Below, piece by piece: positions 10,844-21,125 of a DNA stretch of 64,000 bases. Numbering within the stretch: position 1 is the first letter of the stretch; every line of letters starts with the position of its first letter. The notes beneath the pieces were generated by a model. It was not told where the DNA came from, did no database searches, and saw only the letters and a program-made list of their open reading frames with translations. The stretch is from Lonsdalea iberica (GTDB lineage: Bacteria; Pseudomonadota; Gammaproteobacteria; Enterobacterales; Enterobacteriaceae), in NCBI RefSeq assembly GCF_002111585.1, contig NZ_LUTP01000009.1, positions 46,421 through 110,420 on the forward strand, in the 5' to 3' direction. The translations under genes were made by a program, and so were the position numbers.

Positions 10844-12084
10844 ATGTGCACCCACACCCACTCTGCGGAGGGTAAGATGCTGTGCCCGCAGTGCGACCTG
10901 CTGGTCGAACTTCCTGACTTACGGCCAGGGCAGCGGGCGGTATGCCCGCGATGCAATACGCTACTGACGAGCCATCGTCCTGAAGCGCGCTGGCGTTCGG
11001 TGAGTTTCGCCATCAGCGCGCTGGTGATGCTGTTCCTGTCTGCGCTGTTCCCCTTCGTCTCCATGCAAGTGGCGGGGATCACCAGTGAAGTCACTTTGCT
11101 GGAAATCCCCAAAGTCATGGTGGATGAGAACTATGCCAGCGTCGCGACGCTGTTCATGCTGTTTGTGCAGTGTATTCCCGCCAGCTGCATGCTCATCATT
11201 ATTGGGCTGTGCGGGCATATCCGGATGAATCTTGGGCTTACCCGGCTGCTGGCGCGAATTCTGTTCCAACTGAAAAGCTGGGGTATGCCGGAAATCTTTC
11301 TGGCCGGTGTGCTGGTGAGTTTCGTCAAACTGATGGCCTACGGCAGCATCGGCATCGGCATCAGCTTTATTCCCTATGTCCTGTTTTGTCTTCTGCAACT
11401 GCTGGCTTTCCAAAGTCTGGACCGCCGGCGTTTATGGCACGATGTTACGCCCGCGCCGGCAGTGCCGGATACGCTGAAAACTGGGCGCAGCGGGATTGCG
11501 CAGGGCGTGCGCTCGTGCAGCTGTTGTACGGCGGTGCTCCCGGCGGATGTGCAGGTGTGTCCGCGTTGCCACACGCATGGACATCTGCGTCGGCGGCATA
11601 GCCTACAGTGGACGCTGGCGCTGCTGGTCACCTCGCTCATGTTGTACATCCCGGCCAATATGTTGCCCATCATGGTGACGGAAGCGCTGGGCAATAGAAT
11701 GGATTCGACGATTATGTCCGGCGTTGTCTTGCTGTGGGGCTCCGGTTCCTACCCGGTTGCCTGGTGATTTTTGTCGCCAGCATCATGGTGCCGACACTGA
11801 AGATGATCGCGCTCGGCTGGCTTTGCTGGTGTACGCAGGGCAAAAGCCGTCACGATACCGAGCGTATGCATCTGGTCTACGAAGTAGTGGAATTCGTGGG
11901 GCGTTGGTCCATGATTGATGTGTTCGTGATTGCCGTGCTGTCAGCGTTAGTTCGCGTCGGCCGTTTTATGAGCGTGTATCCTGAAATCGGCGCAGTGCTG
12001 TTTGCCGCGGTGGTTATTCTGACCATGCTTGCCGCTATTATGTTTGATCCCCGCCTGTTGTGGGATCGTTACAACCGTGAGTGA
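10844..12084 (+). pseudogene. pqiA: Intermembrane transport protein PqiA, frameshifted
   Basis: PqiA is the inner-membrane partner of the PqiB lipid-transport tunnel between the two membranes. The start at 10844 (MCTHTHSAEG) has AGGAGG 7 nt upstream. Two CxxC zinc-ribbon pairs (CPQC...CPRC; CSCC...CPRC) and two blocks of four membrane helices are visible. The first frame stops at 11767 right after GSYPVA. The rest (VIFVASIMVPTLKM... to WDRYNRE) continues in the next frame to 12084. One missing base near 11759-11762 (GCCTGG where GCCCTGG is expected) explains it; restored length 413 aa (E. coli 417). This is either a genuine loss of the last helices or a sequencing indel in a C-run. Confidence 0.88.
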
Positions 12085-12097
12085 GAGGAGTTTTCCA

Positions 12098-13741
12098 TTG
12101 ACGAAAAATAACCACAGCGCCGCGGAGATTGAATCGCTTAAGCGCTGGTCTCCGGTCTGGATTGTGCCCATCGTCACGTTGTTGATCGGCGCCTGGATCT
12201 TGTTTTATCACTTCAGCCATCAAGGGCCGGAAATCACACTGACGGCACAGACTGCAGATGGCATTGAGGCAGGGAAAACGCCCATCAAGAGCCGCAGCGT
12301 TAACGTCGGCGTGGTGGAAAGCGTGGTGCTGAGCAAAGACCTCCATCAGGTTGAAATCAAAGCGCGTTTAAATAATGACATGGATCATCTGCTGAGCACC
12401 GACTCGGTGTTCTGGGTAGTCAAGGCTCAGGTTGGACGAGAGGGTATTTCCGGTCTTGGGACGCTGCTGTCAGGGTCGTTTATTCAGCTGCAGCCCGGCT
12501 CCAACACGGATGAAAGCCGAGATTTCAAACTATTGGACAGCCCGCCGCTGGCGTCTCCGGATGCCAAAGGGGTCCGCGTGTCGCTGACCAGCGAACGTGC
12601 TGGCCAGTTGAATGCGGGCGACCCGGTGCTGTTCCGCGGTTATCGCGTTGGCTCGGTGGAAACCAGCCATTTTGATCCGGCGGAACGAAAAATGAGCTAT
12701 CAGCTGTTCATTAACGCACCCTATAACTCGCTGGTGACCAGCAATGTTCGCTTCTGGAAAGATAGCGGCGTCGCACTCGATCTTTCTGCGCAGGGGATGC
12801 GTGTCGAAATGGGGTCGCTGACGACGTTGCTGAACGGCGGCGTGAGCTTCGACGTGCCAAGCGGCTGGGAACTGGGCGACCCGGCGAAAGAACACGCCGA
12901 ATACCAGCTGTATGAGAGCCAGCGCAGCAGTCAGGACACGTTGTATACCCGATTCAAAGAGTATCTGCTGTTCTTCGACGAGTCCGTTCGCGGACTGCAG
13001 CCAGGGGCGCCGGTTGAGTTCCGCGGGATCCGTTTGGGCACCGTGTCACAGGTTCCGTTCTTCCCTCATGAGATCAAGCAGAGTCTGACTAACGACTACC
13101 GCATTCCGGTCATGATCCGCATTGAACCGGACCGTTTGCAGGCGCACGTCTGGGATCAGTTGAATCTGGAACAGGAAATCAAGGAAGCGCCGGCGCAGGG
13201 GTTGCGTGCCTCCATGAAGACGGCCAACATCCTGACCGGCGCGCTGTATATCGATCTGGACTTTTACCCGCAGTTGAAGGGGCGTCCGGTGTCGATGGTC
13301 AAGGTCGATGGCTACGAGGTCTTGCCGACGGTCACCGGCGGGCTGGCGCAAATCCAGCAGAAGTTGATGGCGATATTGGATAAGGTTAACGGTCTGCCGT
13401 TGACGCCGATGGTATCGCAGGCCACGCAAACCCTGGCCGAAAGTCAGGCGACGTTGCGCGAGCTTCAGAAAACGCTGGCGTCGTTGAACCAGATCACAGG
13501 CAACAAGTCGATGCAGGCGCTGCCTCAGGATATGCAGCGTACGCTGCGTGAGCTGAATCGAAGCATGCAAGGCTTCCAGCCCGGTTCTCCAGCCTACAAC
13601 AAGATGGTGAACGATATGCAGCGGTTGGATCAGGTGTTGCGTGAACTGCAGCCGTTGCTGCGCACCCTGAACGGCAAGAGTAATGCGCTGGTGTTCGAAG
13701 CATCGGGTGGTCAGGATCCGCAACCGAAGAAGGCGAAATAA
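12098..13741 (+). CDS. pqiB: Intermembrane transport protein PqiB (three MCE domains)
   Basis: 547 aa from a TTG start at 12098. GAGAGGAG lies 7 nt before this TTG, and the resulting length matches E. coli PqiB (546). The earlier ATG in the frame lies inside pqiA. One N-terminal helix (WSPVWIVPIVTLLIGAWILF, about residues 18-37) anchors a periplasmic protein with three MCE domains, each with a GLRxG/GVRV-type core, and a long C-terminal alpha-helical needle rich in Gln/Leu. It forms the tunnel carrying lipids between inner and outer membranes. Lies between pqiA and pqiC. Confidence 0.94.
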   Translation: MTKNNHSAAEIESLKRWSPVWIVPIVTLLIGAWILFYHFSHQGPEITLTAQTADGIEAGKTPIKSRSVNVGVVESVVLSKDLHQVEIKARLNNDMDHLLSTDSVFWVVKAQVGREGISGLGTLLSGSFIQLQPGSNTDESRDFKLLDSPPLASPDAKGVRVSLTSERAGQLNAGDPVLFRGYRVGSVETSHFDPAERKMSYQLFINAPYNSLVTSNVRFWKDSGVALDLSAQGMRVEMGSLTTLLNGGVSFDVPSGWELGDPAKEHAEYQLYESQRSSQDTLYTRFKEYLLFFDESVRGLQPGAPVEFRGIRLGTVSQVPFFPHEIKQSLTNDYRIPVMIRIEPDRLQAHVWDQLNLEQEIKEAPAQGLRASMKTANILTGALYIDLDFYPQLKGRPVSMVKVDGYEVLPTVTGGLAQIQQKLMAILDKVNGLPLTPMVSQATQTLAESQATLRELQKTLASLNQITGNKSMQALPQDMQRTLRELNRSMQGFQPGSPAYNKMVNDMQRLDQVLRELQPLLRTLNGKSNALVFEASGGQDPQPKKAK

Positions 13742-13744
13742 ATC

Positions 13745-14308
13745 ATGATGAAACGATGGACATTGGCATTGGTGCTGCTGCTTGGGGCATGCAGCAGCGA
13801 TTCGCAGAAGGTCTACTATCAGCTGCCGTCAGAGGCTGATAAAGCCACGGCTTCCGTGACGCCGGCCTCCGCGCCCCACCTGTGGGTGCGCGGGGTCGCG
13901 CTGGCCGACTCGCTGTCGAACAGCGGGATTGTGTATCAGACGTCCGACGTACGGTACACCATCGCCAGCAACAACCTCTGGGCCAGCCCGCTGGATCAGC
14001 AGTTGCAACAGTCGCTGATAGCGTCGCTGCAGCAAGGACTACCTGCATGGGGTGTCGTGAACCGTGAGCCGGATGGCGATCGGGCGACGCTGGATATCAC
14101 CGTATCGGCCTTCCAGGGCCGCTACGACGGTAGTGCGGTGATTCGCGGAGCCTGGACGCTGCGTTATCAGGATCGCATCATTACTCAGCCGTTCAACGTC
14201 ACACTGCCGCAGTCTGAAGACGGTTACGATGCGCTGGTGAAAACACTGGCCGAAGGTTGGCAGCAGGTGGCTCAGTCCATCGTTCGTCAGGCTGCCGCTC
14301 TCTCCTGA
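13745..14308 (+). CDS. pqiC: Outer-membrane lipoprotein PqiC
   Basis: 187-aa lipoprotein with signal peptide and lipobox LLLGAC (Cys near residue 16). The ABC-type-transport auxiliary fold (DUF330) is recognisable by the YYQLP start of the mature part. It forms the outer-membrane end of the PqiABC lipid-transport system. Begins 3 nt after pqiB; a terminator follows, so pqiABC is one operon. Confidence 0.9.
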   Translation: MMKRWTLALVLLLGACSSDSQKVYYQLPSEADKATASVTPASAPHLWVRGVALADSLSNSGIVYQTSDVRYTIASNNLWASPLDQQLQQSLIASLQQGLPAWGVVNREPDGDRATLDITVSAFQGRYDGSAVIRGAWTLRYQDRIITQPFNVTLPQSEDGYDALVKTLAEGWQQVAQSIVRQAAALS

Positions 14309-14323
14309 TAGGTTCTAAAAAAG

Positions 14324-14370
14324 ACCGCTGAATGTCGATTTTTCATAAAATATAGGCATTCAGCGGTTTC
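14324..14370 (+). terminator. Terminator of the pqiABC operon
   Basis: ACCGCTGAATG (14324-14334) pairs perfectly with CATTCAGCGGT (14357-14367), followed by TTCGTTTCTTT. 11-bp stem, 22-nt loop. Confidence 0.75.
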
Positions 14371-14562
14371 GTTTCTTTCTCAAACGCTTACCGTGAACCC
14401 TCCCCGCCGCTAGGTAAAAGATTCCGATATTGGCTCACAAATATGACAATGGCGTGAATATTGCGGCTTGATCTTCATACCAGGAATCGCTATTCCTTAA
14501 GAGTGGTTGCTCGCAAAGTAATCACCATTCTTTCCACCAGACTCGTATGAGGGAAATGAGGC

Positions 14563-14730
14563 ATGAAGAGACAGAAACGAGATCGCCTTGAACGGGCGCA
14601 TTCACGCGGTTATCAAGCAGGTATTTCTGGTCGACCCAAGGAGCTTTGCCCCTATCAATCGATCAATGCTCGGTCTTACTGGTTGGGAGGGTGGCGACAA
14701 GCCATGGAAGATAGGGCAGTAGCGGCTTAG
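14563..14730 (+). CDS. rmf: Ribosome modulation factor RMF
   Basis: 55 aa, too short for many gene callers, but nearly identical to E. coli RMF. It starts MKRQKRDRLERAHSRGYQAG and contains SYWLGGWRQAMEDR. It is rich in Arg/Lys. RMF binds the 30S subunit and drives 100S ribosome dimer formation in stationary phase. GAGGG lies 9 nt before the ATG. The pqiABC-rmf order is as in E. coli. A strong terminator follows directly. Confidence 0.96.
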   Translation: MKRQKRDRLERAHSRGYQAGISGRPKELCPYQSINARSYWLGGWRQAMEDRAVAA

Positions 14731-14756
14731 TGCTGTCTTATCTATAGAAAGGAACC

Positions 14757-14782
14757 ACCTCCGCCTTGCTGCGGAGGTTTTT
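14757..14782 (+). terminator. Rho-independent terminator of rmf
   Basis: ACCTCCGC (14757-14764) / GCGGAGGT (14771-14778) with a 6-nt loop and a T-run to 14782. Confidence 0.88.
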
Positions 14783-14840
14783 ATGGCGGTGACGTGGTGG
14801 CCGTACAGCATAATGATTTTACGTCGCTTCCGCCGACGAA

Positions 14841-15887
14841 TCACAAACGGCGGCTCACCGCCTCCGCCAACTGAGCCACTACGCGCTCGCTATCTTCCCA
14901 GCCCAAACAAGGATCCGTAATAGACTGGCCGAACGTCAACGTGGCCGGATTGAGCGACGGCTGAGTGCCCTCCACCAGAAAACTTTCAATCATTACCCCC
15001 GCGATAGCCGTGGTTCCCTCTGCGATTTGCCTACAGATCGAGAGCGCGACTTCTTTCTGACGCCGGTGTTGCTTCTGACAGTTGCCGTGGCTGAAGTCGA
15101 TGATAAGCCGCGGCGTCAGAGAGAACGACGCCAACTGCTGGCAGGCTTGCGCCACATCGTCGGCATGGTAGTTGGGGGTTTCCCCGCCGCGCAGAATAAT
15201 GTGGCCGTACGGATTTCCTGATGAATGGTAGACCGACATTCGGCCTTGTTTATCCGGCGACAGAAACATGTGAGGCGCCTGAGCGGACCGGATTGCATCA
15301 ATCGCGATGCGAATATTGCCATTGGTGCCGTTCTTGAATCCGACCGGGCAAGATAGCGCCGACGCCATTTCCCGATGAGTCTGGCTCTCCGTCGTGCGTG
15401 CGCCGATGGCGCCCCAGCTAATCAGATCGGCAATATATTGGCCGGTGACGATATCCAGAAATTCGGTGGCGGTCGGCAGGCCCAGCGTGTTGATCTCCAG
15501 CAGCAGTTGACGAGCGAGTGTTAAGCCTTTGTTGACCTGAAAAGTGCCGTTCAGATCCGGGTCTGCGATTAATCCCTTCCATCCCACCACCGTGCGCGGT
15601 TTTTCAAAATAAGCGCGCATTACGATTTCCAACCGGTGTTGGTAGCGCGTGCGAAGTTCGGCTAATCGTCGTGCGTACGCCAGAGCACTTTCCGGATCAT
15701 GTAGGGAGCAGGGACCGATGATGACAAGCAGGCGCGGGTCGCGTCCGGATAGAATATTTTCAATGCGGGCTCTCGCCGTCGTCACCGTTTCGGCGATGTC
15801 GGGCGTCATGGGAAGAGCGCAGATCAGTTGGTCCGGCGTCATCAGCGTATCAAGGCGCGAGCTGCGGAGTTCGTCAGTTTGGAGCAT
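14841..15887 (-). CDS. aroH: 3-deoxy-7-phosphoheptulonate synthase, Trp-sensitive type
   Basis: First step of the shikimate pathway, joining PEP and erythrose 4-phosphate to DAHP. 348 aa, the same as E. coli AroH. Type I DAHP synthase motifs are visible: LLVIIGPCSLHD, YFEKPRT, GWKGLI, GARTTESQ, PVGFKNGT, and the metal/phosphate region HGNCQKQHRRQ. Assignment to AroH rather than AroF/G rests on the location beside ppsR-ppsA, exactly as in E. coli, and on closer sequence match. A trp operator was not identified upstream. Confidence 0.92.
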   Translation of the reverse strand: MLQTDELRSSRLDTLMTPDQLICALPMTPDIAETVTTARARIENILSGRDPRLLVIIGPCSLHDPESALAYARRLAELRTRYQHRLEIVMRAYFEKPRTVVGWKGLIADPDLNGTFQVNKGLTLARQLLLEINTLGLPTATEFLDIVTGQYIADLISWGAIGARTTESQTHREMASALSCPVGFKNGTNGNIRIAIDAIRSAQAPHMFLSPDKQGRMSVYHSSGNPYGHIILRGGETPNYHADDVAQACQQLASFSLTPRLIIDFSHGNCQKQHRRQKEVALSICRQIAEGTTAIAGVMIESFLVEGTQPSLNPATLTFGQSITDPCLGWEDSERVVAQLAEAVSRRL

Positions 15888-16020
15888 GAAAGCATTCTCA
15901 GTAAAAGGAAACAGGAGGCGCTGACAGGTTCAAGCGGAGCATATGAACTTGTGCGCTATGCTCTCGCTGGTATCCATTCAGCACGATGCGGGAAAGTCTA
16001 CCACTTGATGTATTTGCGTA

Positions 16021-16848
16021 CTAGTACATGCGCCTACTCATGCCCAAAATATCGATAATCCGAGCGGAAATCTCTTCCACGGAGTAGTTGGTCGTATTGA
16101 TGTATTTGATCTGATAACGCCGGTAAAGCGCCTCGACCTCCCGCAGCTCCAGCCGACACTGCCGTAACGACGCATAATGACTATTGCCGCGGCGCTCTTC
16201 GCGAATGGCGGCCAGCCGTTCTGGATCAATGGTCAGCCCGAACAATTTGTCGTGGTACGGCCGCAGCGCCTCAGGCAACCGCAGATTGAGATTGTCCAGA
16301 TCTTCGGCGATGAAAGGGTAGTTGGCGGCGCGGATGCCGAACTGCATCGCCAGATACAGGCTGGTGGGGGTTTTTCCGCAGCGTGAAACGCCCAGCAGAA
16401 TGACCTGAGCCTGATCGAGATTGCGCAGCGAGATGCCATCGTCATGCGCAAGCGTGTAATCGATAGCGGCAATGCGGGCATCGTATTTGATCAGGTTATT
16501 GGCCGTGAGTCCGTGGGTACGGTTCGCCACCGGGCTCGGCTCGATATCTAACTCCTGCTGCAGCGGCGCGACCAAGGCTTGAACGATATCCTGGCAGAAG
16601 CCTTCGCTGCTGACGATGATGTCTCGGACCGCCGGCGTCACGATAGAGTAGAACACCAGCGGGCGAACGCCGCTCTGTTGGTAAATCGCGTTGATCTGCT
16701 CCCGGACGGCGTTGGCACGGCTGGCACTCTCGACAAACGGCAAGGTATAGCTGGTGAAATCGACGGGAAACTGCGAGAGCACGGCATGCCCCAACACCTG
16801 GGCTGTGATGGCGGTACCGTCGGAGACATAAAAGACGCTTCGTTCCAC
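16021..16848 (-). CDS. ppsR: PEP synthase regulatory protein PpsR (kinase/pyrophosphorylase)
   Basis: 275 aa DUF299 protein that inactivates and reactivates PEP synthase by ADP-dependent phosphorylation and phosphate-dependent dephosphorylation of a Thr next to the catalytic His. The P-loop [15 protein letters not shown] (near residue 152) is the family hallmark. The start is GTG ([16 protein letters not shown]), with GAGGAG about 6 nt upstream. Divergent from its target ppsA across 278 bp, as in E. coli. Confidence 0.95.
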   Translation of the reverse strand: MERSVFYVSDGTAITAQVLGHAVLSQFPVDFTSYTLPFVESASRANAVREQINAIYQQSGVRPLVFYSIVTPAVRDIIVSSEGFCQDIVQALVAPLQQELDIEPSPVANRTHGLTANNLIKYDARIAAIDYTLAHDDGISLRNLDQAQVILLGVSRCGKTPTSLYLAMQFGIRAANYPFIAEDLDNLNLRLPEALRPYHDKLFGLTIDPERLAAIREERRGNSHYASLRQCRLELREVEALYRRYQIKYINTTNYSVEEISARIIDILGMSRRMY

Positions 16849-17012
16849 AAAGACTCCTCAAGGCGATAGGCTCCGGAGCGGTCCATACGTAGTATCGGCC
16901 TCCCTGGCCAAGGCGGAGCATATCTTTCTGATTAAGTAGGCAAACCCACTCACTATTGATGTTTTTCCCCAGCCGCGCAATGTGAATCAGAAGCGACAAT
17001 ATTTTTTCACTG

Positions 17013-17055
17013 GGTTGATCGATTCACCTTTCCCAGCTTTACAAAACGCTATGCT
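17013..17055 (+). promoter_or_regulatory. Cra (FruR) operator and ppsA promoter
   Basis: On the minus strand 17013-17028 reads GGTGAATCGATCAACC, which fits the Cra consensus RSTGAAWCSNTHHW at every position. A -10 TATGCT lies at 17050-17055, which puts the Cra site about 41 bp upstream of the expected start. That is the position from which Cra activates ppsA in E. coli. No good -35 is seen, which fits an activator-dependent promoter. Confidence 0.7.
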
Positions 17056-17126
17056 ACGCTCGAAAAAGCTGAGGTTTCATCAGCAGTGCTTCCATACCCT
17101 ACATTGTATGCAGAAGGATAATTTCG

Positions 17127-19505
17127 ATGTCCAACAACGGTACAGATAAGCCTAATGTCTTGTGGTACGACCAACTTGGTATGCATGACGTGGAGCGGGT
17201 AGGCGGCAAGAACGCCTCTCTGGGTGAGATGATCACCAACCTGTCATCGCTGGGCGTGGAAGTCCCTAATGGCTTCGCGACAACCGCTCAGGCGTTCAAT
17301 GATTTTTTGACCCAAAGCGGCATCAACCAGCGGATCTACGCGCTGCTGGATAAAACCGACATTGACGATGTCAACCAGCTTGCCAAAGCCGGCGCCCAAA
17401 TTCGGCAATGGATTGTGGACACGCCATTCCAGCCGACGTTGGAACAGGCAATACGCGATGCCTATCAGCAGCTCTCAGAGGATGACCCAGACGCCTCCTT
17501 CGCCGTCCGTTCGTCGGCTACCGCCGAAGACATGCCCGACGCCTCCTTCGCCGGTCAGCAAGAGACGTTCCTCAACGTACAGGGCTTCGACGCCGTGCTG
17601 ACGGCGGTCAAACATGTCTTCGCCTCGCTGTTCAACGACCGCGCCATTTCTTACCGTGTACATCAGGGCTACGATCACCGCGGAGTCGCGCTGTCCGCCG
17701 GGATCCAGCGTATGGTGCGTTCCGATCTGGCGGCGTCCGGCGTCATGTTTACGTTAGACACCGAATCCGGGTTCGACCAGGTGGTCTTCATCACCGCGGC
17801 TTGGGGACTGGGTGAAATGGTGGTACAGGGCGCGGTCAACCCGGATGAATTTTACGTCCACAAACCGACGCTGCTGAAGGGTAATCCAGCAATAGTGCGC
17901 CGCAACATGGGGTCTAAGAAGATCCGTATGGTGTACGCCCCCAGTCAGGAGCATGGCAAGCAGGTTAGCATCGAGGACGTCCCTGGGACGCAGCGTGACC
18001 GTTTCTGCTTAACCGACGAAGAAGTACAGGCTCTGGCGCATCAGGCGCTGCTGATTGAAAAACACTACGCCAGACCGATGGATATCGAGTGGGCGAAAGA
18101 TGGCCACACAGGTCGCCTCTACATCGTGCAAGCACGCCCTGAAACCGTTCGCTCGAATGGCCAGGTCATGGAGCGCTATCACCTCCCCGCCAGCGGCAAC
18201 GTACTGGTTGAAGGCCGGGCTATCGGGCATCGTATTGGCGCGGGCGAAGTTAAAAATATCAACGACATTAGTGAAATGCATCGGGTTAATGCGGGCGATG
18301 TGTTAGTGACGGACATGACCGATCCCGATTGGGAACCGATTATGAAAAAGGCTGCGGCTATCGTGACCAACCGGGGCGGACGTACCTGTCATGCGGCGAT
18401 TATCGCCCGTGAGCTCGGTATTCCGGCCGTCGTAGGCTGCGGTGATGCGACGGAGCAGCTGAGTAATGGACAGAAGGTGACCGTCTCCTGTGCGGAGGGC
18501 GATACCGGTTACGTTTACCAGGATCTGCTGGACTTCACGGTGAAAAGCTCGCCGGTAGACGCCATGCCGACTTTGCCGCTCAAAATCATGATGAACGTTG
18601 GCAACCCGGATCGTGCCTTTGACTTCGCCTGTTTGCCGAATGACGGCGTAGGGTTGGCGCGGCTCGAATTCATCATTAATCGCATGATCGGTGTACATCC
18701 GCGTGCGCTGCTGGAGTTTGACCAGCAGACGCCGCAACTACAGCAAGAGATTAAACGTTTGATGCAGGGCTACGACGATCCGGTCGAATTTTACATCGAA
18801 CGTCTCAAAGAGGGCATTGCCACGCTCGCCAGCGCCTTCTGGCCGAAGCGCGTTATCGTTCGGCTGTCTGACTTCAAGTCCAACGAGTATGCCAATCTGG
18901 TTGGTGGAGACCGCTACGAACCGGATGAAGAGAACCCTATGTTGGGATTCCGTGGCGCGGGCCGTTATGTGTCCCCTGACTTTCGCGACTGTTTTGCGCT
19001 GGAATGTGAAGCCGTCAAACGGGTGCGCGATGTGATGGGGCTCACTAACGTCGAAATCATGATCCCGTTTGTCCGCACCGTTGAACAGGCGGAAGCAGTG
19101 GTGGCGGAGTTGGCGGCCCAGGGATTACGTCGCGGAGAAAAAGGGCTGAAAATCATCATGATGTGCGAAATTCCGTCCAACGCGTTGCAGGCTGAAGCGT
19201 TCCTACAGCACTTTGATGGATTTTCCATCGGCTCGAACGATATGACCCAGCTGACATTGGGCTTGGATCGTGACTCTGGCGTGGTATCGGCGTTATTCGA
19301 TGAACGCAATGAGTCGGTCAAAATGCTGCTGGCGATGGCGATTAAAGCCGCTAAAGCGCAAGGTAAATACGTTGGCATCTGCGGACAAGGGCCGTCGGAT
19401 CATGAAGATTTCGCCGCCTGGTTGATGGCGCAGGGCATCGATAGCCTGTCGTTGAATCCGGATACCGTGGTGCAAACCTGGCTGAGTCTGGCGGAGATAC
19501 GCTGA
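17127..19505 (+). CDS. ppsA: Phosphoenolpyruvate synthase
   Basis: 792 aa (E. coli 792). Converts pyruvate and ATP to PEP, AMP and phosphate for gluconeogenesis. The N-terminal ATP-grasp domain (about 20-345; [29 protein letters not shown]) is followed by the swivelling phosphohistidine domain with GGRTCHAAI (catalytic His about 422 and the PpsR-target Thr before it). The C-terminal PEP/pyruvate TIM barrel ([27 protein letters not shown]) completes it. A terminator follows. Confidence 0.98.
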   Translation: MSNNGTDKPNVLWYDQLGMHDVERVGGKNASLGEMITNLSSLGVEVPNGFATTAQAFNDFLTQSGINQRIYALLDKTDIDDVNQLAKAGAQIRQWIVDTPFQPTLEQAIRDAYQQLSEDDPDASFAVRSSATAEDMPDASFAGQQETFLNVQGFDAVLTAVKHVFASLFNDRAISYRVHQGYDHRGVALSAGIQRMVRSDLAASGVMFTLDTESGFDQVVFITAAWGLGEMVVQGAVNPDEFYVHKPTLLKGNPAIVRRNMGSKKIRMVYAPSQEHGKQVSIEDVPGTQRDRFCLTDEEVQALAHQALLIEKHYARPMDIEWAKDGHTGRLYIVQARPETVRSNGQVMERYHLPASGNVLVEGRAIGHRIGAGEVKNINDISEMHRVNAGDVLVTDMTDPDWEPIMKKAAAIVTNRGGRTCHAAIIARELGIPAVVGCGDATEQLSNGQKVTVSCAEGDTGYVYQDLLDFTVKSSPVDAMPTLPLKIMMNVGNPDRAFDFACLPNDGVGLARLEFIINRMIGVHPRALLEFDQQTPQLQQEIKRLMQGYDDPVEFYIERLKEGIATLASAFWPKRVIVRLSDFKSNEYANLVGGDRYEPDEENPMLGFRGAGRYVSPDFRDCFALECEAVKRVRDVMGLTNVEIMIPFVRTVEQAEAVVAELAAQGLRRGEKGLKIIMMCEIPSNALQAEAFLQHFDGFSIGSNDMTQLTLGLDRDSGVVSALFDERNESVKMLLAMAIKAAKAQGKYVGICGQGPSDHEDFAAWLMAQGIDSLSLNPDTVVQTWLSLAEIR

Positions 19506-19578
19506 CAGAGAGTCAGTCCGATATGTTAATCGCGATACTGTCTCTTATGTTTTGTCCCCTATAGCATACCGATAGAGC

Positions 19579-19618
19579 AAACGCTCGTGATCAACTTTAG
19601 TTGCCACGAGCGTTTTTT
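19579..19618 (+). terminator. Rho-independent terminator of ppsA
   Basis: AAACGCTCGTG (19579-19589) pairs with CACGAGCGTTT (19605-19615), followed by a T-run to 19618. Confidence 0.88.
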
Positions 19619-19660
19619 GTGGGGATGGTGGGCCCTAGCATTAGAAATAATTCATAAGCA

Positions 19661-19767
19661 AAAAAAAAGCCCATCACAGGGGATGGGCAAAGACTACACA
19701 CAGCAATTCGTTACTGGCTCAGAGGAGGAGAAACCTCCGGACCGATGTTACTTCAACACTAGCTTCG
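19661..19767 (-). ncRNA. rprA: RprA small regulatory RNA
   Basis: The minus strand holds AACGAATTGCTGTGTGTAGTCTTTGCCCATC followed by a GCCCATC/GATGGGC terminator stem (19669-19688) and a U-run of about nine. This 3' part is almost the same as E. coli RprA, an Hfq-bound RNA that activates rpoS translation. The promoter upstream puts the start near 19767, giving about 107 nt, as in E. coli. The 5' half is more diverged but keeps a CCUCUGAG stretch before the conserved block, where the E. coli RNA has CCCCUGAG. Position beside ydiK is as in E. coli. The exact 5' end is inferred. Confidence 0.88.
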
Positions 19768-19773
19768 GCATTC

Positions 19774-19817
19774 ATAGTATGAACTCGTGCCGAATCCGTC
19801 ATTAAGAATCATCCTAA
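19774..19817 (-). promoter_or_regulatory. rprA promoter with RcsB box
   Basis: On the minus strand: TTAGGATGATTCTTAA (19817-19802), a close match to the RcsB box, immediately upstream of -35 ATGACG (19802-19797), a 17-bp spacer and -10 TACTAT (19779-19774). RcsB activation from just upstream of the -35 is the known arrangement at E. coli rprA. Confidence 0.75.
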
Positions 19818-20018
19818 TGGTTAATTGTTTTTTAACGATTTTTTTTAGTTACACAGTTCTTTTGCTGATATTTCCCTATGCGTAAGGATTTACAGAATGC
19901 CAGTCATTTGGATTAAATCGGAGTTGTCTTAAATAGGTAAGATTCTCTTAATTGTTTCCTATTCTCCAAGGCAGAGGCTGCCTTGGAGAATGTCGTTGGA
20001 TGAGGAAACGCCGGCTGG

Positions 20019-21125
20019 TTATAACCGGGTGCTTTTAGGATCGACATGCACGTCTGACAGTGATGGCGGTTCCGGGGTGTCCTGCATCCAGGCAGAGAGC
20101 AGACGGTAAGAGACGGCCAACACAACCGGCCCGATGAAGAGTCCGATCATGCCGAAGGCCAGCAGGCCGCCGATGACCCCAGACAGGATCAGCAGTAGCG
20201 GCAGATCCGCACCCATACGGATCAGGATCGGTCTGATGACGTTATCTAGCGTAGCGACGACGCCGCTCCATACCAATAGCACGGTTCCCCAGGTCGTATC
20301 GCCCGTCCAGTACAACCAGATGATGGCAGGGACCAGCACCGGCAGCGGACCGAGCTGTGCGACGCAGCTCAGGAACATCAGAACGGTGAGCAGCGTCGTA
20401 TAGGGGATGCCGGCGATCGTCAGGCCGATCCCGCCGAGCACGGATTGAACGATCGCCGTGACGACCACGCCCAGCGCTACGGCGCGGATGGCTTGCGCGG
20501 CCAGGATCACCGCCGCATCACCGCGCTCCTGCCCTAAACGTATGGCAAGTCGACGTACGCCAAAGGCTACCCGATCGCCTCTGCTGTACAGTAATACGCT
20601 GAACAGCACCATCAGGGCGCAATGCATCAAGAAGCGACCGACGTGAGCGGCCTGCGCCACGACCCAGGTTGCCGTTTTCCCGACATAAGGCTGCACTTGC
20701 GACATCAGGGCGCTGCCGCCACTGTGAATGAGCGTCTGCCAGCTGTTATACAGTTTGCTACCCACCATAGGAACGGACTTCAGCCATTCCAACGTGGGCG
20801 GCGCCATGTGCTCCTGAGAAGACGCCCAGCCGATCAACGCCGAAGAGTTATCGATCACGCTGCTCACCAGAATAGACGTGGGGATAACAAAGAGCAGAAC
20901 TAGGAGCAGCGTCATGGCGACGACCGCCAGCGACCGGCGGCCCCAGAGCAGTTTCTGCAGGCGGATCAACAGTGGCCAAGTGGCGATAACCACCATGCTC
21001 GCCCAGGCAAAACCCAGAATAAAGGGCTGGATGACCCAGAAACAGGCAATGATCATTATGGCAATGAACATAAGCGTGAACAGCATTGTAGCAAGGTCGA
21101 AACGGGGTGACTGAGAGTGTTCCAT
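20019..21125 (-). CDS. ydiK: AI-2E family inner-membrane protein YdiK
   Basis: 369-aa class polytopic membrane protein with about seven to eight hydrophobic helices, strongly matching E. coli YdiK (IQPFILGFAWA, GRRSLAV, YWTGDTTWGTVLLVWSGVVAT). Members of this family are proposed exporters or sodium/proton antiporter-like proteins; the substrate of YdiK is not known to me. The ATG at 21125 is preceded by an in-frame TTG (21128) with GAGG 9 nt upstream, so translation may begin one codon earlier. Lies downstream of the rprA promoter, same strand. Confidence 0.88.
   Translation of the reverse strand: MEHSQSPRFDLATMLFTLMFIAIMIIACFWVIQPFILGFAWASMVVIATWPLLIRLQKLLWGRRSLAVVAMTLLLVLLFVIPTSILVSSVIDNSSALIGWASSQEHMAPPTLEWLKSVPMVGSKLYNSWQTLIHSGGSALMSQVQPYVGKTATWVVAQAAHVGRFLMHCALMVLFSVLLYSRGDRVAFGVRRLAIRLGQERGDAAVILAAQAIRAVALGVVVTAIVQSVLGGIGLTIAGIPYTTLLTVLMFLSCVAQLGPLPVLVPAIIWLYWTGDTTWGTVLLVWSGVVATLDNVIRPILIRMGADLPLLLILSGVIGGLLAFGMIGLFIGPVVLAVSYRLLSAWMQDTPEPPSLSDVHVDPKSTRL

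Noticed and set aside
14841..15887. aroF or aroG instead of aroH
   Set aside because: Length, sequence motifs and the ppsR-ppsA neighbourhood all fit aroH better.
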